Source of the DNA: Bosea vestrisii
GTDB lineage: Bacteria > Pseudomonadota > Alphaproteobacteria > Rhizobiales > Beijerinckiaceae
Assembly (NCBI RefSeq): GCF_030144325.1
Contig: NZ_CP126307.1
Coordinates: 1,550,001-1,614,000 of the forward strand
DNA: 64,000 nucleotides
Reading direction: 5' to 3'
In this document: positions 7,921-16,838 of the stretch, piece after piece
How the letters are laid out: the number at the start of each line of letters is the position of its first letter
Position numbering within the stretch: position 1 is the stretch's first letter
The notes under the pieces: generated by a model
What the model was told of the DNA's origin: nothing
The model's database searches: none
The model's input: the letters and a program-made list of their open reading frames with translations, nothing else
Position numbers and translations under genes: made by a program

Positions 7921-9603
7921 TCAGTCGAAGCGCGGATGGATGAACGGCCAGGGCGAGGCCTCCGAGCCGCGCTCGACCTCGACGACGATCAGCGTCGGCG
8001 CGTTCGAGGCGATCGCCTCGGACAGCGCCGGACGCAGCGCCGCCGGTGATGTCACGCTATGCGCCCTGACGCCGAAGCTCTCCGCCAGCCGAACGAAGTC
8101 GGGATTGACCAGTGCCGAGCCGATCTGGCGACCGCCAAAATTGTTGGTCTGGTCGCGCAGCACGTTTCCATAGGCGTTGTTGTTGAACAGGATGGTGACG
8201 AGCCCGATCTTCTCCTGCACGGCCGTCGCCAGTTCCTGCACCGCGAACATGAAGCCACCATCGCCGGTAACCGAGACCACGGCGCGATCGGGGTGGGCGA
8301 CCTTGACGCCGAGCGCCGTCGGGAAGCCGAAGCCGAGCGTGCCCTGATAGCCCTCGCTGACATAGGTGCGCGGCTCGTAGACCGGGAAGCCGAAATAGGA
8401 GGTGAAGCCGACCTGGCAGAGCTCGCCGACGAAGAAGCCGTCGCGCGGCAGGACCTCGCGGATCGCATCGAGATAGGAGAGCTGCGGCTGGACCTGCTCG
8501 GTCTCAGCCCTAGCCGAGGCGCGCAGTTGCTGCAGCTCGGCTGTCCGTTCCGGTAGCGCTGAACTCCCGAGACGGCGCACGGCCGCGAGCAGTGTCGAGA
8601 CAGCCGGCTTCGCGTCGGCGACGATGCCGATCGTCGGCACCAGTCGCTCCATCTCGGCTGGATCGATGTCGATACGGATGAGCTGACGCGCGCCGGCAGG
8701 CTCCTGCACATAGCTCATCGGATTGGCCCAGCGCATATAAGGCGCTTCCAGGCGAGAGCCGATGCCGAGCAGGAGATCGGTCGTGGCCCAGCGCTTTGCT
8801 GCGGCATAGGAGGACAGGCTGAAGGGGTGATCCTCCGGCACCGCACCACGCCCGCCGCGGAAGGCCGCGACCGGCGCGCCGACCGCCTCGGCCAGCGCGG
8901 CGATCTCGGCGCCGGCATCCTGCGCGCCGGTGCCCAGCATGATCAATGGCGAGCGGGCCGAAAGCAGCGCCCGCGCCGCAGCCTCGATCGCAGCCTCCTC
9001 CGCGACCGGAGCAGCCTCCTGTGTCGCCGCGGAGAAGCTTTCGGGCGTCCTCCCCAACCCGGCCATCACATCCCAGGCCATCTCGACCGCGACCGGCCCG
9101 GGCCGCCCGCTCATCATCTGCCGGAAGGCCTCGGCGAGGATCGCGCCGGTGTCCTCGACCCGCTCGATCCGCTCAGCCCATTTGGTCACGGTGCGCAGCG
9201 TCGCGAGTTGGTCCGGCAGCTCATGCAAATGGCCCCTGCCGCGGCCGATGAAAGCGGTAGGCACCTGGCCGGTGATGCAGAGCACAGGCGCGTTGCAGCC
9301 GAGCGCGGTCGAGAGCGCCGCAGTGGTGTTGAGCATGCCCGGCCCCGGCACCACCGAGTAGACGCCCGGCCGCCCGGTCGAGCGGGCATAGCCGAAGGCC
9401 ATATAGGCGCAGGCCTGCTCATGCCGCGCGCCGAACGTCCTGATCGCGTCGGAGCGCTGCTGCAGCGCGTCGAAGAACGCGTACATCTGGGCGCCGGGCA
9501 GGCCGAAGACGGTATCGACCCCATTGGCGATCAGCGCTTCGACGATAGCGGCGCCGCCGGTCATCTGCTGCGGCAGAACAGGTTTCAGCATGATCTCTGG
9601 CAT
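7921..9603 (-). CDS. Thiamine-diphosphate-dependent enzyme (acetolactate synthase large-subunit-like)
   Basis: About 560 residues with the three ThDP-enzyme domains: N-terminal pyrimidine domain (GAAIVEALIANGVDTVFGLPGAQ, then RHEQACAYMAFGYAR containing the catalytic Glu), a central domain, and the C-terminal pyrophosphate domain with GDGGFMFAVQEL and NNNAYGN. It could be acetolactate synthase-like or a 2-oxoacid decarboxylase/lyase; no small regulatory subunit gene is adjacent. The next gene upstream in the same direction is an aminotransferase, consistent with transamination followed by ThDP chemistry on a 2-oxoacid. Start is uncertain (ATG at 9603 or 9591). Confidence 0.8.
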   Translation of the reverse strand: MPEIMLKPVLPQQMTGGAAIVEALIANGVDTVFGLPGAQMYAFFDALQQRSDAIRTFGARHEQACAYMAFGYARSTGRPGVYSVVPGPGMLNTTAALSTALGCNAPVLCITGQVPTAFIGRGRGHLHELPDQLATLRTVTKWAERIERVEDTGAILAEAFRQMMSGRPGPVAVEMAWDVMAGLGRTPESFSAATQEAAPVAEEAAIEAAARALLSARSPLIMLGTGAQDAGAEIAALAEAVGAPVAAFRGGRGAVPEDHPFSLSSYAAAKRWATTDLLLGIGSRLEAPYMRWANPMSYVQEPAGARQLIRIDIDPAEMERLVPTIGIVADAKPAVSTLLAAVRRLGSSALPERTAELQQLRASARAETEQVQPQLSYLDAIREVLPRDGFFVGELCQVGFTSYFGFPVYEPRTYVSEGYQGTLGFGFPTALGVKVAHPDRAVVSVTGDGGFMFAVQELATAVQEKIGLVTILFNNNAYGNVLRDQTNNFGGRQIGSALVNPDFVRLAESFGVRAHSVTSPAALRPALSEAIASNAPTLIVVEVERGSEASPWPFIHPRFD

Positions 9604-9634
9604 CCCGGCTGTGTTGGAAGGGAGCGGTTTAAGG

Positions 9635-10804
9635 TCAGGGCCGGGCGAGCACGCCGACGGCGATGAGCGCCTCGACGAAACGCGGCGCATCCTCGCTGCG
9701 CAATCCGGCAAGGTTGATGCGCCCGCTCGGCACGAGATAGACGGCGTGCTCGGAACGCAGCGCCTGGGCCTGCTCGCGCGTCAGCTTGAGCGTCGAGAAC
9801 AGCCCGCGCTGCCGGGCGATGCCGGCAAGCGCCGGATGCAGGGCGGCGAGCGCAGAGCGAACCGAATGGATGCGCTCGGCCATGCCGGAGAGCTCGCCAC
9901 GCCAATTGGCGGTCAGCGCTTCGCTTTCGAGGATCGCGCGCACCACGGCCGCGCCGTGATCGGGCGGCATCGACCAGCTCACCCGCGCCGCCGCAGCCAT
10001 GTTGCTGGCGACCGTCCCCGGCGTGCGCGACTTGACGTAAAGCGCCCCTGTCCGCTCGCGATAAAGCCCGAAATTCTTGTCGCAGGAATAGGAGACCAGC
10101 ACCTCGGGACAGGCCTCGACGATGCGCCGCGCTCCGGCTGCGTCCAGGTCAAGCGTCTCGCCGAGGCCCTGATAGGCGAGATCGACGAAGGGAATGAGGC
10201 CGCGCTCGAGGCAGAGTGCCGTCACCGCCCCCCACTGCGCCGCGTCCAGGTCGAGTCCGGTCGGGTTGTGGCAGCAGCCATGCAGCAGGACGACATCGCC
10301 GGCTTGCGCCGAGGACAGCGCCGCCATCATCGCCTCGAAAGAGAGGGTCTGGGTCGTCAGGTCAGCGAAAGCATAGTCGCGCACCGTCAACCCGGCGGCC
10401 TGGAAGATCGGGGCGTGGTTGGGCCAACTCGGCAGTCCCAGCCATATCTGCGCCTGCGGCCGCGCCGCGGCGATCAGGTCGGCGCCGAGGCGCAGCGCGC
10501 CGCTGCCGCCTGGGGTCTGGAAGCCGACGATGTCGTCCTGTGGGATGCGCTGGCCGAAGACGATCGGCCTCAGCAGGTCGACGAAGACCGGATCGCCCTC
10601 GATGCCGAGATAGGACTTGCTCGGCTGCTCATCGAGCAGGATGCGCTCCGCCTGCTTCACCGCCGCAAACACCGGCGTGCGGCCCTGCTCGTCGCGATAG
10701 ACCCCGACACCGAGATCGATCTTGCCGGTTCGCTGATCCGCTTTGAACGCCGAGATCAGGGCAAGGATCGCATCTGCCGGCTTCGGCTTCAGGCTCTCGA
10801 ACAT
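9635..10804 (-). CDS. Aspartate/aromatic-amino-acid aminotransferase (class I)
   Basis: A 389-residue fold-type I PLP enzyme of the AspC/TyrB group. It starts MFESLKPKPAD, contains IDLGVGVYRDEQGRTPV, CCHNPTGLDL, FVDLAYQGLG, the Schiff-base lysine in SCDKNFGLYRER and the substrate-binding Arg near the C-terminus (VPSGRINLAGL). The ATG at 10804 has GGAG upstream and gives the canonical N-terminus. It probably interconverts aspartate or aromatic amino acids with 2-oxoacids. Divergent from an lrp-type regulator 128 bp away, which is its likely controller. Confidence 0.9.
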   Translation of the reverse strand: MFESLKPKPADAILALISAFKADQRTGKIDLGVGVYRDEQGRTPVFAAVKQAERILLDEQPSKSYLGIEGDPVFVDLLRPIVFGQRIPQDDIVGFQTPGGSGALRLGADLIAAARPQAQIWLGLPSWPNHAPIFQAAGLTVRDYAFADLTTQTLSFEAMMAALSSAQAGDVVLLHGCCHNPTGLDLDAAQWGAVTALCLERGLIPFVDLAYQGLGETLDLDAAGARRIVEACPEVLVSYSCDKNFGLYRERTGALYVKSRTPGTVASNMAAAARVSWSMPPDHGAAVVRAILESEALTANWRGELSGMAERIHSVRSALAALHPALAGIARQRGLFSTLKLTREQAQALRSEHAVYLVPSGRINLAGLRSEDAPRFVEALIAVGVLARP

Positions 10805-10932
10805 GTTCCGCTCCAAGTTCAGGCAACCGTAACGCGGCGGCGATGCAGTGTCCGCGCTTTCGTGATGACCATTTCAGGCACCGTTGCTAGTTTCCTGCAT
10901 AATTGAAGCATTCTGCGCGTGAGAATAGCGCG

Positions 10933-11430
10933 ATGCCCTTTGGATCACGGAGATCGCCGCCTATGCTCGACGTTTACGACGTGAAACTCCTCTCCGCGCT
11001 CCAGCGCAAGGGCGACGCCGCCCATGTCGAACTGTCCGAAAGCGTCCATCTCTCGCCGAGCCAGTGCGCCCGGCGCATCGAGCGGCTGCGCAAGCAGGGC
11101 TATATCGAGAAGGTCGTCTGCCTGCTTAGTCCGGCGGCGCTGGGCCTGCAGGTCATGGCCCATTCGCTGCTCAGCCTGCGGGCGCACGATGCCTCGCAGA
11201 ACGCAATGCTGCAGCAGTTCCTGCTGGAGTCGCCGGAGGTACTCGAATGCCACGCGCAGACCGGCGATGCCGACATGATCCTCAAGATCGTGGCGCGCGA
11301 CCTTCCTCATCTCAGCGACTTCATCGACCGGCTGATCGCCGTCACCGGCGGCCTCGCCTCGCTGCGGACCGGCGTGGTGCTGAAATCGATCAAGACGACG
11401 ACGGAGCTGCCGCTGCGGGCCATTGGCTGA
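10933..11430 (+). CDS. Lrp/AsnC-family transcriptional regulator
   Basis: A 166-residue leucine-responsive-type regulator. The N-terminal HTH is LDVYDVKLLSALQRKGDAA followed by VHLSPSQCARRIERLRKQGYI; the C-terminal RAM domain carries the amino-acid effector site around GDADMILKIVARD. ATG at 10933 follows GAGAA and fits family length. It is divergent from the aminotransferase gene and probably senses an amino acid to control it and the ThDP enzyme gene behind. Confidence 0.88.
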   Translation: MPFGSRRSPPMLDVYDVKLLSALQRKGDAAHVELSESVHLSPSQCARRIERLRKQGYIEKVVCLLSPAALGLQVMAHSLLSLRAHDASQNAMLQQFLLESPEVLECHAQTGDADMILKIVARDLPHLSDFIDRLIAVTGGLASLRTGVVLKSIKTTTELPLRAIG

Positions 11431-11465
11431 CCGGCAATCCGTCCTCGATCGACCGGGCAGCGCCC

Positions 11466-12446
11466 TCAGGCGGCGATGATCGGAGAAGCTGCGTAGGCCG
11501 GCTGGCGCACAGGCGTACCCTCGAAGGCGGTGCCTTCCTCGAACCAGCTCTTCGGCGCGGGGGCACCCCACAGCGTCTGGCGCTGTGGATCACGCAGATC
11601 CCAGCGGATCGGCTCGTGATCGGGATCGATCGTCTGATAATCCGAGCAATAGATCTCGATGCGATGGCCGTCGGGGTCGCGGATATAGAGGAAGAAGGCG
11701 TTGGAGATGCCGTGGCGCCCCGGACCGCGCTCGATATTGCCGACATAGCCGGTGGTCGCCATCAGATCGAGCAGGTCGATGATGTTGAGCGGCGTCGGCA
11801 CCCAGAAGGCGACATGGTGCAGCCGCGGCCCCACACCATGGGTGAAGGCCATGTCGTGGACACCGCCCTTGCGATGCATCCAGGCGGCCCAGAGTCGCGT
11901 GCGATCTTCGTTCTCGGTGTATTCGGTCACCCGGAAGCCGATCTCGTTGTAGAATGCGACCGAGGCGTCGACATCGTCCGAGAAGCAGTTGAAATGGTCG
12001 ATGCGCAGGGGTTTCACCCCCTTGTAGAGCGCGTATTTCTGGTGAACCGACGGCAGCTTGTCCATATGGAAGTAGAATTCCAGGGGAACGCCAAGCGGAT
12101 CGCTGGTGCGCAAGGTTCGCCCTTGATAGGGCTCCTCGACGAACTCGGCCTTCAGGCCCTTGCTGCGGAAGAAGTGCTGGGCCCTGTCGAGATCTTCCTC
12201 GGAGAAGACCTTGAAGCCGAGATGGCGGGCAGCGGGCTCGGCTCCCTTCTCCAGGACGATGCAGTGATGGCCGCGCTCTTCCATGGCCCGGAAATAGAGC
12301 CGCTCCGGCGTCTCCTGCGTGAGCTGCAGACCGAGCGTGTCGCCCCAGAACGCCTTCGCAGCGACGAGGTCACGGACCGTCAGCACGACGTGGTTCAGGC
12401 GCACGACATGGAAGGACGGATTGAGGACGCTGGACGGGACGGGCAT
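11466..12446 (-). CDS. hpaD: 3,4-dihydroxyphenylacetate 2,3-dioxygenase (extradiol, BphC-type)
   Basis: A 326-residue vicinal-oxygen-chelate extradiol dioxygenase that opens homoprotocatechuate to 5-carboxymethyl-2-hydroxymuconate semialdehyde. Two glyoxalase-fold modules are visible (from RLNHVVLTVRD and from LRIDHFNCFSDD). Metal ligands are His151, His210/211 (RLHHVAFW) and Glu264 (HRIEIYCSDY), spaced as in the well-studied Brevibacterium and Arthrobacter enzymes, with the catalytic second-sphere His near 197. The next two pathway genes lie directly upstream on the same strand. Confidence 0.93.
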   Translation of the reverse strand: MPVPSSVLNPSFHVVRLNHVVLTVRDLVAAKAFWGDTLGLQLTQETPERLYFRAMEERGHHCIVLEKGAEPAARHLGFKVFSEEDLDRAQHFFRSKGLKAEFVEEPYQGRTLRTSDPLGVPLEFYFHMDKLPSVHQKYALYKGVKPLRIDHFNCFSDDVDASVAFYNEIGFRVTEYTENEDRTRLWAAWMHRKGGVHDMAFTHGVGPRLHHVAFWVPTPLNIIDLLDLMATTGYVGNIERGPGRHGISNAFFLYIRDPDGHRIEIYCSDYQTIDPDHEPIRWDLRDPQRQTLWGAPAPKSWFEEGTAFEGTPVRQPAYAASPIIAA

Positions 12447-12491
12447 GGTTCCTCCTGGAGATCGTTCTTCTTGTCTTTCTAGGCCGCGGTT

Positions 12492-14030
12492 TCAGATCCC
12501 CAGCCGCGGCACCTGATGGGTATCGAAGGCCACGGCGACGTTTTTCGTCTCCATGTAGAAGTCGAAGGAATAGTCGCCGCCATCCCGTCCGATGCCGGAT
12601 GACTTCACCCCGCCGAACGGGGTCGGGAGGTGGCGGACATTCTCCGAATTGACCCAGATCATCCCGGCGTCGAGGTCACGCGCGACGCGATGGGCGCGCC
12701 CGACATCGCGGGTCCAGATATAGCCTGCCAGCCCGTACTGGACGTCGTTGGCGATCGCGATTGCGTCCGCCTCGTCCTCAAACGGGATCATGGTCAGGAC
12801 CGGCCCGAAGATCTCCTCCTGAGCGATCCGCATGCCGTTGCTGGCATCAAGATAGAGCGTTGGTTCGACGTAGTTGCCGGCGCCGTCCATTGCCCGCCCG
12901 CCGCCACAGGCGACACGGGCGCCCTCGCCCTGCGCAAGGGCAGGATAGGACAACACCTTCTCGGCATGGCGCGGATGAATCAGCGGCCCGATCTCGGTCG
13001 CCGGATCGAGCGGATGGCCGACGCGCAGGCGCTTTACCCGCTCGGCGACCTTGGCGGAGAAGGCGTCGTAGATCGAACGCTGAACCAGCGCGCGCGAGGA
13101 CGAGGTGCAGCGCTCACCGTTGAGCGAGTAGATCATGAACAGCACCGCATCGAGGGCGCGGTCGAGATCGGCATCCTCGAACACGATCACCGGATTCTTG
13201 CCGCCAAGCTCGAAATGGACGCGCTTCAGCGTGTCCGCGCCCTGGCGCATGATGTGCTGGCCGGTCGTCGTCTCGCCGACGAAGGCCACCGCCTTGATGT
13301 CCGGATGCTCGGTCAGCGCCTTGCCGGCGCTCTCGCCGAGGCCGTGGACGACGTTGACCACGCCTGCCGGAAAGCCGTGCTTGCGGATGGTCTCGTCCAT
13401 GATCTCGCCGAGCAGCGTGGCGGACAGAGGCGACCATTCGGCCGGCTTGTGGACGACCGTGCAGCCGGCGGCGAGCGCCGGCGCGATCTTCCAGGTCGAG
13501 AGCATGAACGGCGTATTCCACGGCGTGATCACACCCACCGGACCGATCGGCTGGCGCAGCGTGTAGTTGATATGGCCTTCATCCGGCAGCGACAGGCCGT
13601 TGCCGGCTTCCGGCGCCCGGTCGGCATAGAAACGGAAGTTCTCAGCCCCGCGCAGCGCCGCCTTCGACATGAAGCGGATGGCCTGGCCGGTATCGCTGCT
13701 CTCGACAAGGGCGATCTCCTCGGCCCGCGCCTCGATCGCATCGGCGATCGCATGCAGCACGGCACGGCGCTTGGCGCCGGAGGCCTTCTTCCAGGCCGGA
13801 AAGGCCTTGCGCGCCGCCTTGGCCGCCCGGTCGATCTCCGCCTTGTCGCCGGCAGCGATGACGGCCTGGCGTTCGTTCGTGGTCGGGTCCAGCGTATCGA
13901 AGGTCGCGCCCGAGGCCGAAAGGACGGCCTCGCCTGCGATCAGATGCGGCACGGTGCCTGTGGTGAAGCGCTCCATAGCCTGGCGTGCCTTGGCGAGGTT
14001 CGCGGTCAGCTTCGTATCGGTCACGGTCAT
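12492..14030 (-). CDS. hpaE: 5-carboxymethyl-2-hydroxymuconate semialdehyde dehydrogenase
   Basis: A 512-residue NAD-dependent aldehyde dehydrogenase, the step after ring cleavage in homoprotocatechuate degradation. It shows the ALDH signatures GVITPWNTPFMLSTWK, the catalytic Glu in HFELGGKNP and the nucleophilic Cys in NGERCTSSSR, and ends with the PFGGVKSSGIGRDGG loop. Length and flanking hpaD/hpaF genes support HpaE rather than a general ALDH. Its start overlaps the hpaF stop by 4 bp (ATGA), indicating translational coupling. Confidence 0.93.
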   Translation of the reverse strand: MTVTDTKLTANLAKARQAMERFTTGTVPHLIAGEAVLSASGATFDTLDPTTNERQAVIAAGDKAEIDRAAKAARKAFPAWKKASGAKRRAVLHAIADAIEARAEEIALVESSDTGQAIRFMSKAALRGAENFRFYADRAPEAGNGLSLPDEGHINYTLRQPIGPVGVITPWNTPFMLSTWKIAPALAAGCTVVHKPAEWSPLSATLLGEIMDETIRKHGFPAGVVNVVHGLGESAGKALTEHPDIKAVAFVGETTTGQHIMRQGADTLKRVHFELGGKNPVIVFEDADLDRALDAVLFMIYSLNGERCTSSSRALVQRSIYDAFSAKVAERVKRLRVGHPLDPATEIGPLIHPRHAEKVLSYPALAQGEGARVACGGGRAMDGAGNYVEPTLYLDASNGMRIAQEEIFGPVLTMIPFEDEADAIAIANDVQYGLAGYIWTRDVGRAHRVARDLDAGMIWVNSENVRHLPTPFGGVKSSGIGRDGGDYSFDFYMETKNVAVAFDTHQVPRLGI

Positions 14031-14422
14031 GGCTTCGCCCTCGCTTTCAGGCGTTCGTGCAGATTGTTGGTCTTCAGCGACGCCGTGCCGTCGATCTCGG
14101 CGACATCGACGCTGAGAGCGAGACCCCGGCGCTGGAAGGTCTCGGCCGTCTCGCGCTCGAGCGCCGCCATCAGCACCTCGGCGACGCGCCGGCGGGTCGC
14201 GGCATCGCGTCCCTCGCCGATCCGCACCGAAACGGCGACGAAGGCGTTTTCGGGATCACCATCGGCGACCAGATAATGCTCCCGCCGCACCGCGCGGGAT
14301 CGCAGCCCGGCCAGCGGGAAGACACCCGTCTCCAGCGCGGCGGCGTGCAGTGCCTCGACCAGCCGCATCGGGCGAACCTCGTCCTCGAGATTGGCGGAGT
14401 ATTCGACGACGATATGGGGCAC
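14027..14422 (-). CDS. hpaF: 5-carboxymethyl-2-hydroxymuconate delta-isomerase
   Basis: A 131-residue tautomerase-superfamily enzyme beginning MPHIVVEYSANLE, which after Met removal exposes the catalytic N-terminal proline. It isomerises 5-carboxymethyl-2-hydroxymuconate in the hpa pathway. It is first in the leftward hpaF-hpaE-hpaD operon. Homologues of hpaG, hpaH, hpaI and the hpaBC hydroxylase are absent here, so the pathway must be completed elsewhere. Confidence 0.92.
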   Translation of the reverse strand: MPHIVVEYSANLEDEVRPMRLVEALHAAALETGVFPLAGLRSRAVRREHYLVADGDPENAFVAVSVRIGEGRDAATRRRVAEVLMAALERETAETFQRRGLALSVDVAEIDGTASLKTNNLHERLKARAKP

Positions 14423-14447
14423 GCTGCTCCTCCGTATCCAAATTAGA

Positions 14448-14457
14448 TAACATGTTA
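14448..14457. promoter_or_regulatory. Probable HpaR operator
   Basis: A perfect 10-bp palindrome TAACATGTTA sits in an AT-rich patch 25 bp upstream of hpaF, between it and the divergent hpaR. MarR-family repressors such as HpaR bind short AT-rich palindromes in this position, so it could control both directions. Assignment is by position and symmetry only. Confidence 0.5.
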
Positions 14458-14535
14458 AATTTATCGTCGCAAGCTAGTTTGGCTCGGACTGCTGCCTGCG
14501 CTAGGGTGGCGCAAATCTCAGATGGGTTTCAAGGT

Positions 14536-15051
14536 TTGACCGACGATTCGAAGACCACGGGCGCCACGGGTCCGGCTGCGACCAGGCTAAGGCTGCGCCA
14601 TTTCTCCAAATCGCTGCCGATGTCGCTGCTGCGGGCGCGCGAGTCGGTGATGCGGCATTTCCGCAAATCCCTGCGCGAATTCGGCGTAACCGAGCAGCAA
14701 TGGCGGGTGCTGCGGGCGCTGAGCACCATGCCGCAGATGGAGGTGGCGGAACTGGCGCGGGCGACGTTCCTGCTCGGCCCCAGCCTGTCGCGGATCCTGG
14801 TTGATCTCGACCAGCGCAAACTGATCGTCCGGACGGCCGACCCGGCCGATCTGCGCCGCTGGATGATCTCGCTCAGCCCCGCCGGCACCGCCCTCATCGA
14901 CACGGTGACACCAGTGTCGGAGGCGATCTACCGCGAGATCAGCCAGCGCTTCGGCGCGGACAAGCTGGCCGAGCTGCAGAGCCTGCTCGCCGAGCTCGAG
15001 CAGGCCATGGCCGGCGTCGGCAGCGACGCGCCGGACGCCCCGGCCGATTGA
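14536..15051 (+). CDS. hpaR: Homoprotocatechuate degradation regulator HpaR (MarR family)
   Basis: A MarR-type repressor of about 171 residues. The conserved region starts at LRHFSKSLPMSLLRARESVM and includes TEQQWRVLRAL, the wHTH MEVAELARATFLLGPSLSRILVDLD and the DPADLRRWMISLSPAG wing, all typical of HpaR. It is divergent from hpaFED, as in known clusters, and probably represses that operon until the aromatic inducer binds. The exact start is uncertain: TTG at 14536 fits homologue length, GTG at 14506 is an alternative, and the ATG at 14452 overlaps the operator. Confidence 0.8.
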   Translation: MTDDSKTTGATGPAATRLRLRHFSKSLPMSLLRARESVMRHFRKSLREFGVTEQQWRVLRALSTMPQMEVAELARATFLLGPSLSRILVDLDQRKLIVRTADPADLRRWMISLSPAGTALIDTVTPVSEAIYREISQRFGADKLAELQSLLAELEQAMAGVGSDAPDAPAD

Positions 15052-15069
15052 GCGGACCGAGGGCCGGTC

Positions 15070-15990
15070 TCAACCGCGACCGGCTGCCGGCGTACCCGGG
15101 AAGACACCGAGCTTCGCCACATGCTGGCGAACGAGCTCTTCGCCGAAGGTCGTCGGCCGCATGGCAGGCGCACGGTCGTGGATTACGATACCGGCCCGCG
15201 CTCCGAAGATGCGCTTGCCGTAGCAGATCAGGCTCTCCAGCGACTGCATCATGAACACGATGACGGGCAGGATGTCGCGATAGATGCGCTCTGCCTCGGC
15301 CTCGTTGCCGGCGAGGAAGCTGTCATAGGCCCTGGTCGTGAAATCGATGATCTCGGGGGCGAGGATCATGCCGACGCAGCCGGCGCGCAGGTTCTCGATC
15401 AGCTCGAGACCGCCGCGGCCGTTCATCACCGGCAGCCGACCCTCGGTCGTCTCGATCAGCTGCCGAATCTCGGTCGCCGCCCCCTCGCCCTTCACCAGCT
15501 TGATGTTGGGGTGCTGCGCGACGAGGCTGCGGATATCCTCCGCCGAGAGACCGCGGCCCATATAGGCCGGCGCGTTCTGGATCGCGACCGGCAGGTTGGT
15601 CGCATCCGCGACCCGGCCGAAGAAGCGGATGTACTCGCCCGCCGCGAAGCTGCCGACCATCGGCGGCTGCAGGATGACCCAATCGGCCTTCGCCGCTTCC
15701 GCGGCCCTGACCAGCTCGACCTGCTCGCCGACCGAGGTTCCGTAGATCGTGAAACCGAGCGGCTTCACGCCCCCGACATCCTCCGAGGTCCACTCCATCA
15801 CCGTGCGCCGCTCGGGCACCGTCAGCTTGGAGACCTCCGTCGCGAGGCCGAGCGCCGCAATGCCATGGGCGCCGTGTTGCAGGCAGATCTCGACCTGCCG
15901 CCGCATCGCCTCTCGGTCGAGCCGCTCCTGCGTGTCGAACAGCGCATAGAGGATCGCATGGATGCCGGTGAACGCGGTCTGAGTGGTCAT
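15070..15990 (-). CDS. Dihydrodipicolinate synthase / N-acetylneuraminate lyase family protein
   Basis: A 306-residue DapA-family TIM barrel. The Schiff-base lysine is in IKLVKGEGAATE. At the position where the family normally has YN in strand four, this protein has IQNAPAYMG, so the usual catalytic Tyr appears to be Gln. That makes true dihydrodipicolinate synthase unlikely and suggests a divergent pyruvate-type aldolase or dehydratase. It is divergent from a gntR-tctCBA operon, so it probably acts on the carboxylate that system imports. ATG at 15990 has GAGG upstream. Confidence 0.78.
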   Translation of the reverse strand: MTTQTAFTGIHAILYALFDTQERLDREAMRRQVEICLQHGAHGIAALGLATEVSKLTVPERRTVMEWTSEDVGGVKPLGFTIYGTSVGEQVELVRAAEAAKADWVILQPPMVGSFAAGEYIRFFGRVADATNLPVAIQNAPAYMGRGLSAEDIRSLVAQHPNIKLVKGEGAATEIRQLIETTEGRLPVMNGRGGLELIENLRAGCVGMILAPEIIDFTTRAYDSFLAGNEAEAERIYRDILPVIVFMMQSLESLICYGKRIFGARAGIVIHDRAPAMRPTTFGEELVRQHVAKLGVFPGTPAAGRG

Positions 15991-16014
15991 GGCCGTGCCT
16001 CGCTTCAATGGTCA

Positions 16015-16049
16015 GATGTTAAACATCAGATGAATGCTTGCATGCAAGC
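16015..16049. promoter_or_regulatory. Two adjacent palindromes in the dapA-like / gntR divergent region
   Basis: GATGTT-A-AACATC (16015-16027) is a 6-1-6 inverted repeat, and GCTTGCATGCAAGC (16036-16049) is a perfect 14-bp palindrome. Both lie between the divergent start codons, 25 bp from one and 43 bp from the other. They are candidate operators for the FadR-type regulator encoded at 16092. Confidence 0.5.
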
Positions 16050-16091
16050 CCTGGTCGTGACAGTTTCCCGCCGCGGGAGAGAAAACGGGTC

Positions 16092-16838
16092 ATGGCGCGA
16101 GGCAGCAAGCCAGGAAAGATCGGCACGATGGTCGCGGCGCTCGGCGCCGCGATCGTGCGCGGCGAGATCGCCTCGGGAACCGTGCTGCCGGCCGAGCCGG
16201 AGCTGGCCGAGCGCTATGGCGTCGGCCGTAGCGTCGTCCGCGAAGCCGTGAAGACCCTCGTCGCCAAGGGCCTGCTCACCGTGCGCCCGCGCCACGGCAC
16301 GCAGGTGCGCCCACAGCACGACTGGACGCTGCTCGACCGCGAAGTGCTCGGCTGGATGCGCGGTGCGGACGGGCTCGATCGCGACCTGCTGCTCGCTTTG
16401 GAGGAGACGCGCGAGATCATCGAGCCGGAAGCCGCTGCCCTGGCCGCGAGCCGCGCCACACCTGAGGATCTCGCTCGCATTCGCGCCGCGCTCGCCGACA
16501 TGGAAGCCGGCCAGGACGATCCGGCAGCCGCCATCGCCGCCGACAAGCGCTTTCACCTTTCGATCCTCGACGCCACCAACAACCCGATCCTGCGCAGCTT
16601 CCGCGGCGCGATCGATACGATCCTGAGCGCGATGTTCGACTTCACCGTCGACGTCTTCGCCGGCAACCTCGCCAACCATGCCGCGGTCGTCGATGCGATC
16701 GCCGCTGGCCAACCTGAAGAGGCCCGCCAGGCGATGCGGCAGGTGCTTGGCTACACGCGCGGCCACATGCTTTCCAGCCTCGCTCTCGCGGGTGGAACCA
16801 ACCCGACCCAAAAAATCAAACAGGGAGAAACGCCATGA
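16092..16838 (+). CDS. GntR-family regulator, FadR subfamily
   Basis: A 248-residue regulator with N-terminal GntR winged helix (AAIVRGEIASGTVLPAEPELAERYGVGRSVVREAV) and a C-terminal FCD all-helical ligand domain whose KRFHLSILDATNNPIL and NLANHAAVVDAI segments carry the metal/ligand histidines. The ATG at 16092 follows a purine-rich site. Its stop overlaps the start of tctC by 4 bp, so the regulator is the first gene of the transport operon, probably autoregulated and responding to the transported carboxylate. Confidence 0.88.
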   Translation: MARGSKPGKIGTMVAALGAAIVRGEIASGTVLPAEPELAERYGVGRSVVREAVKTLVAKGLLTVRPRHGTQVRPQHDWTLLDREVLGWMRGADGLDRDLLLALEETREIIEPEAAALAASRATPEDLARIRAALADMEAGQDDPAAAIAADKRFHLSILDATNNPILRSFRGAIDTILSAMFDFTVDVFAGNLANHAAVVDAIAAGQPEEARQAMRQVLGYTRGHMLSSLALAGGTNPTQKIKQGETP

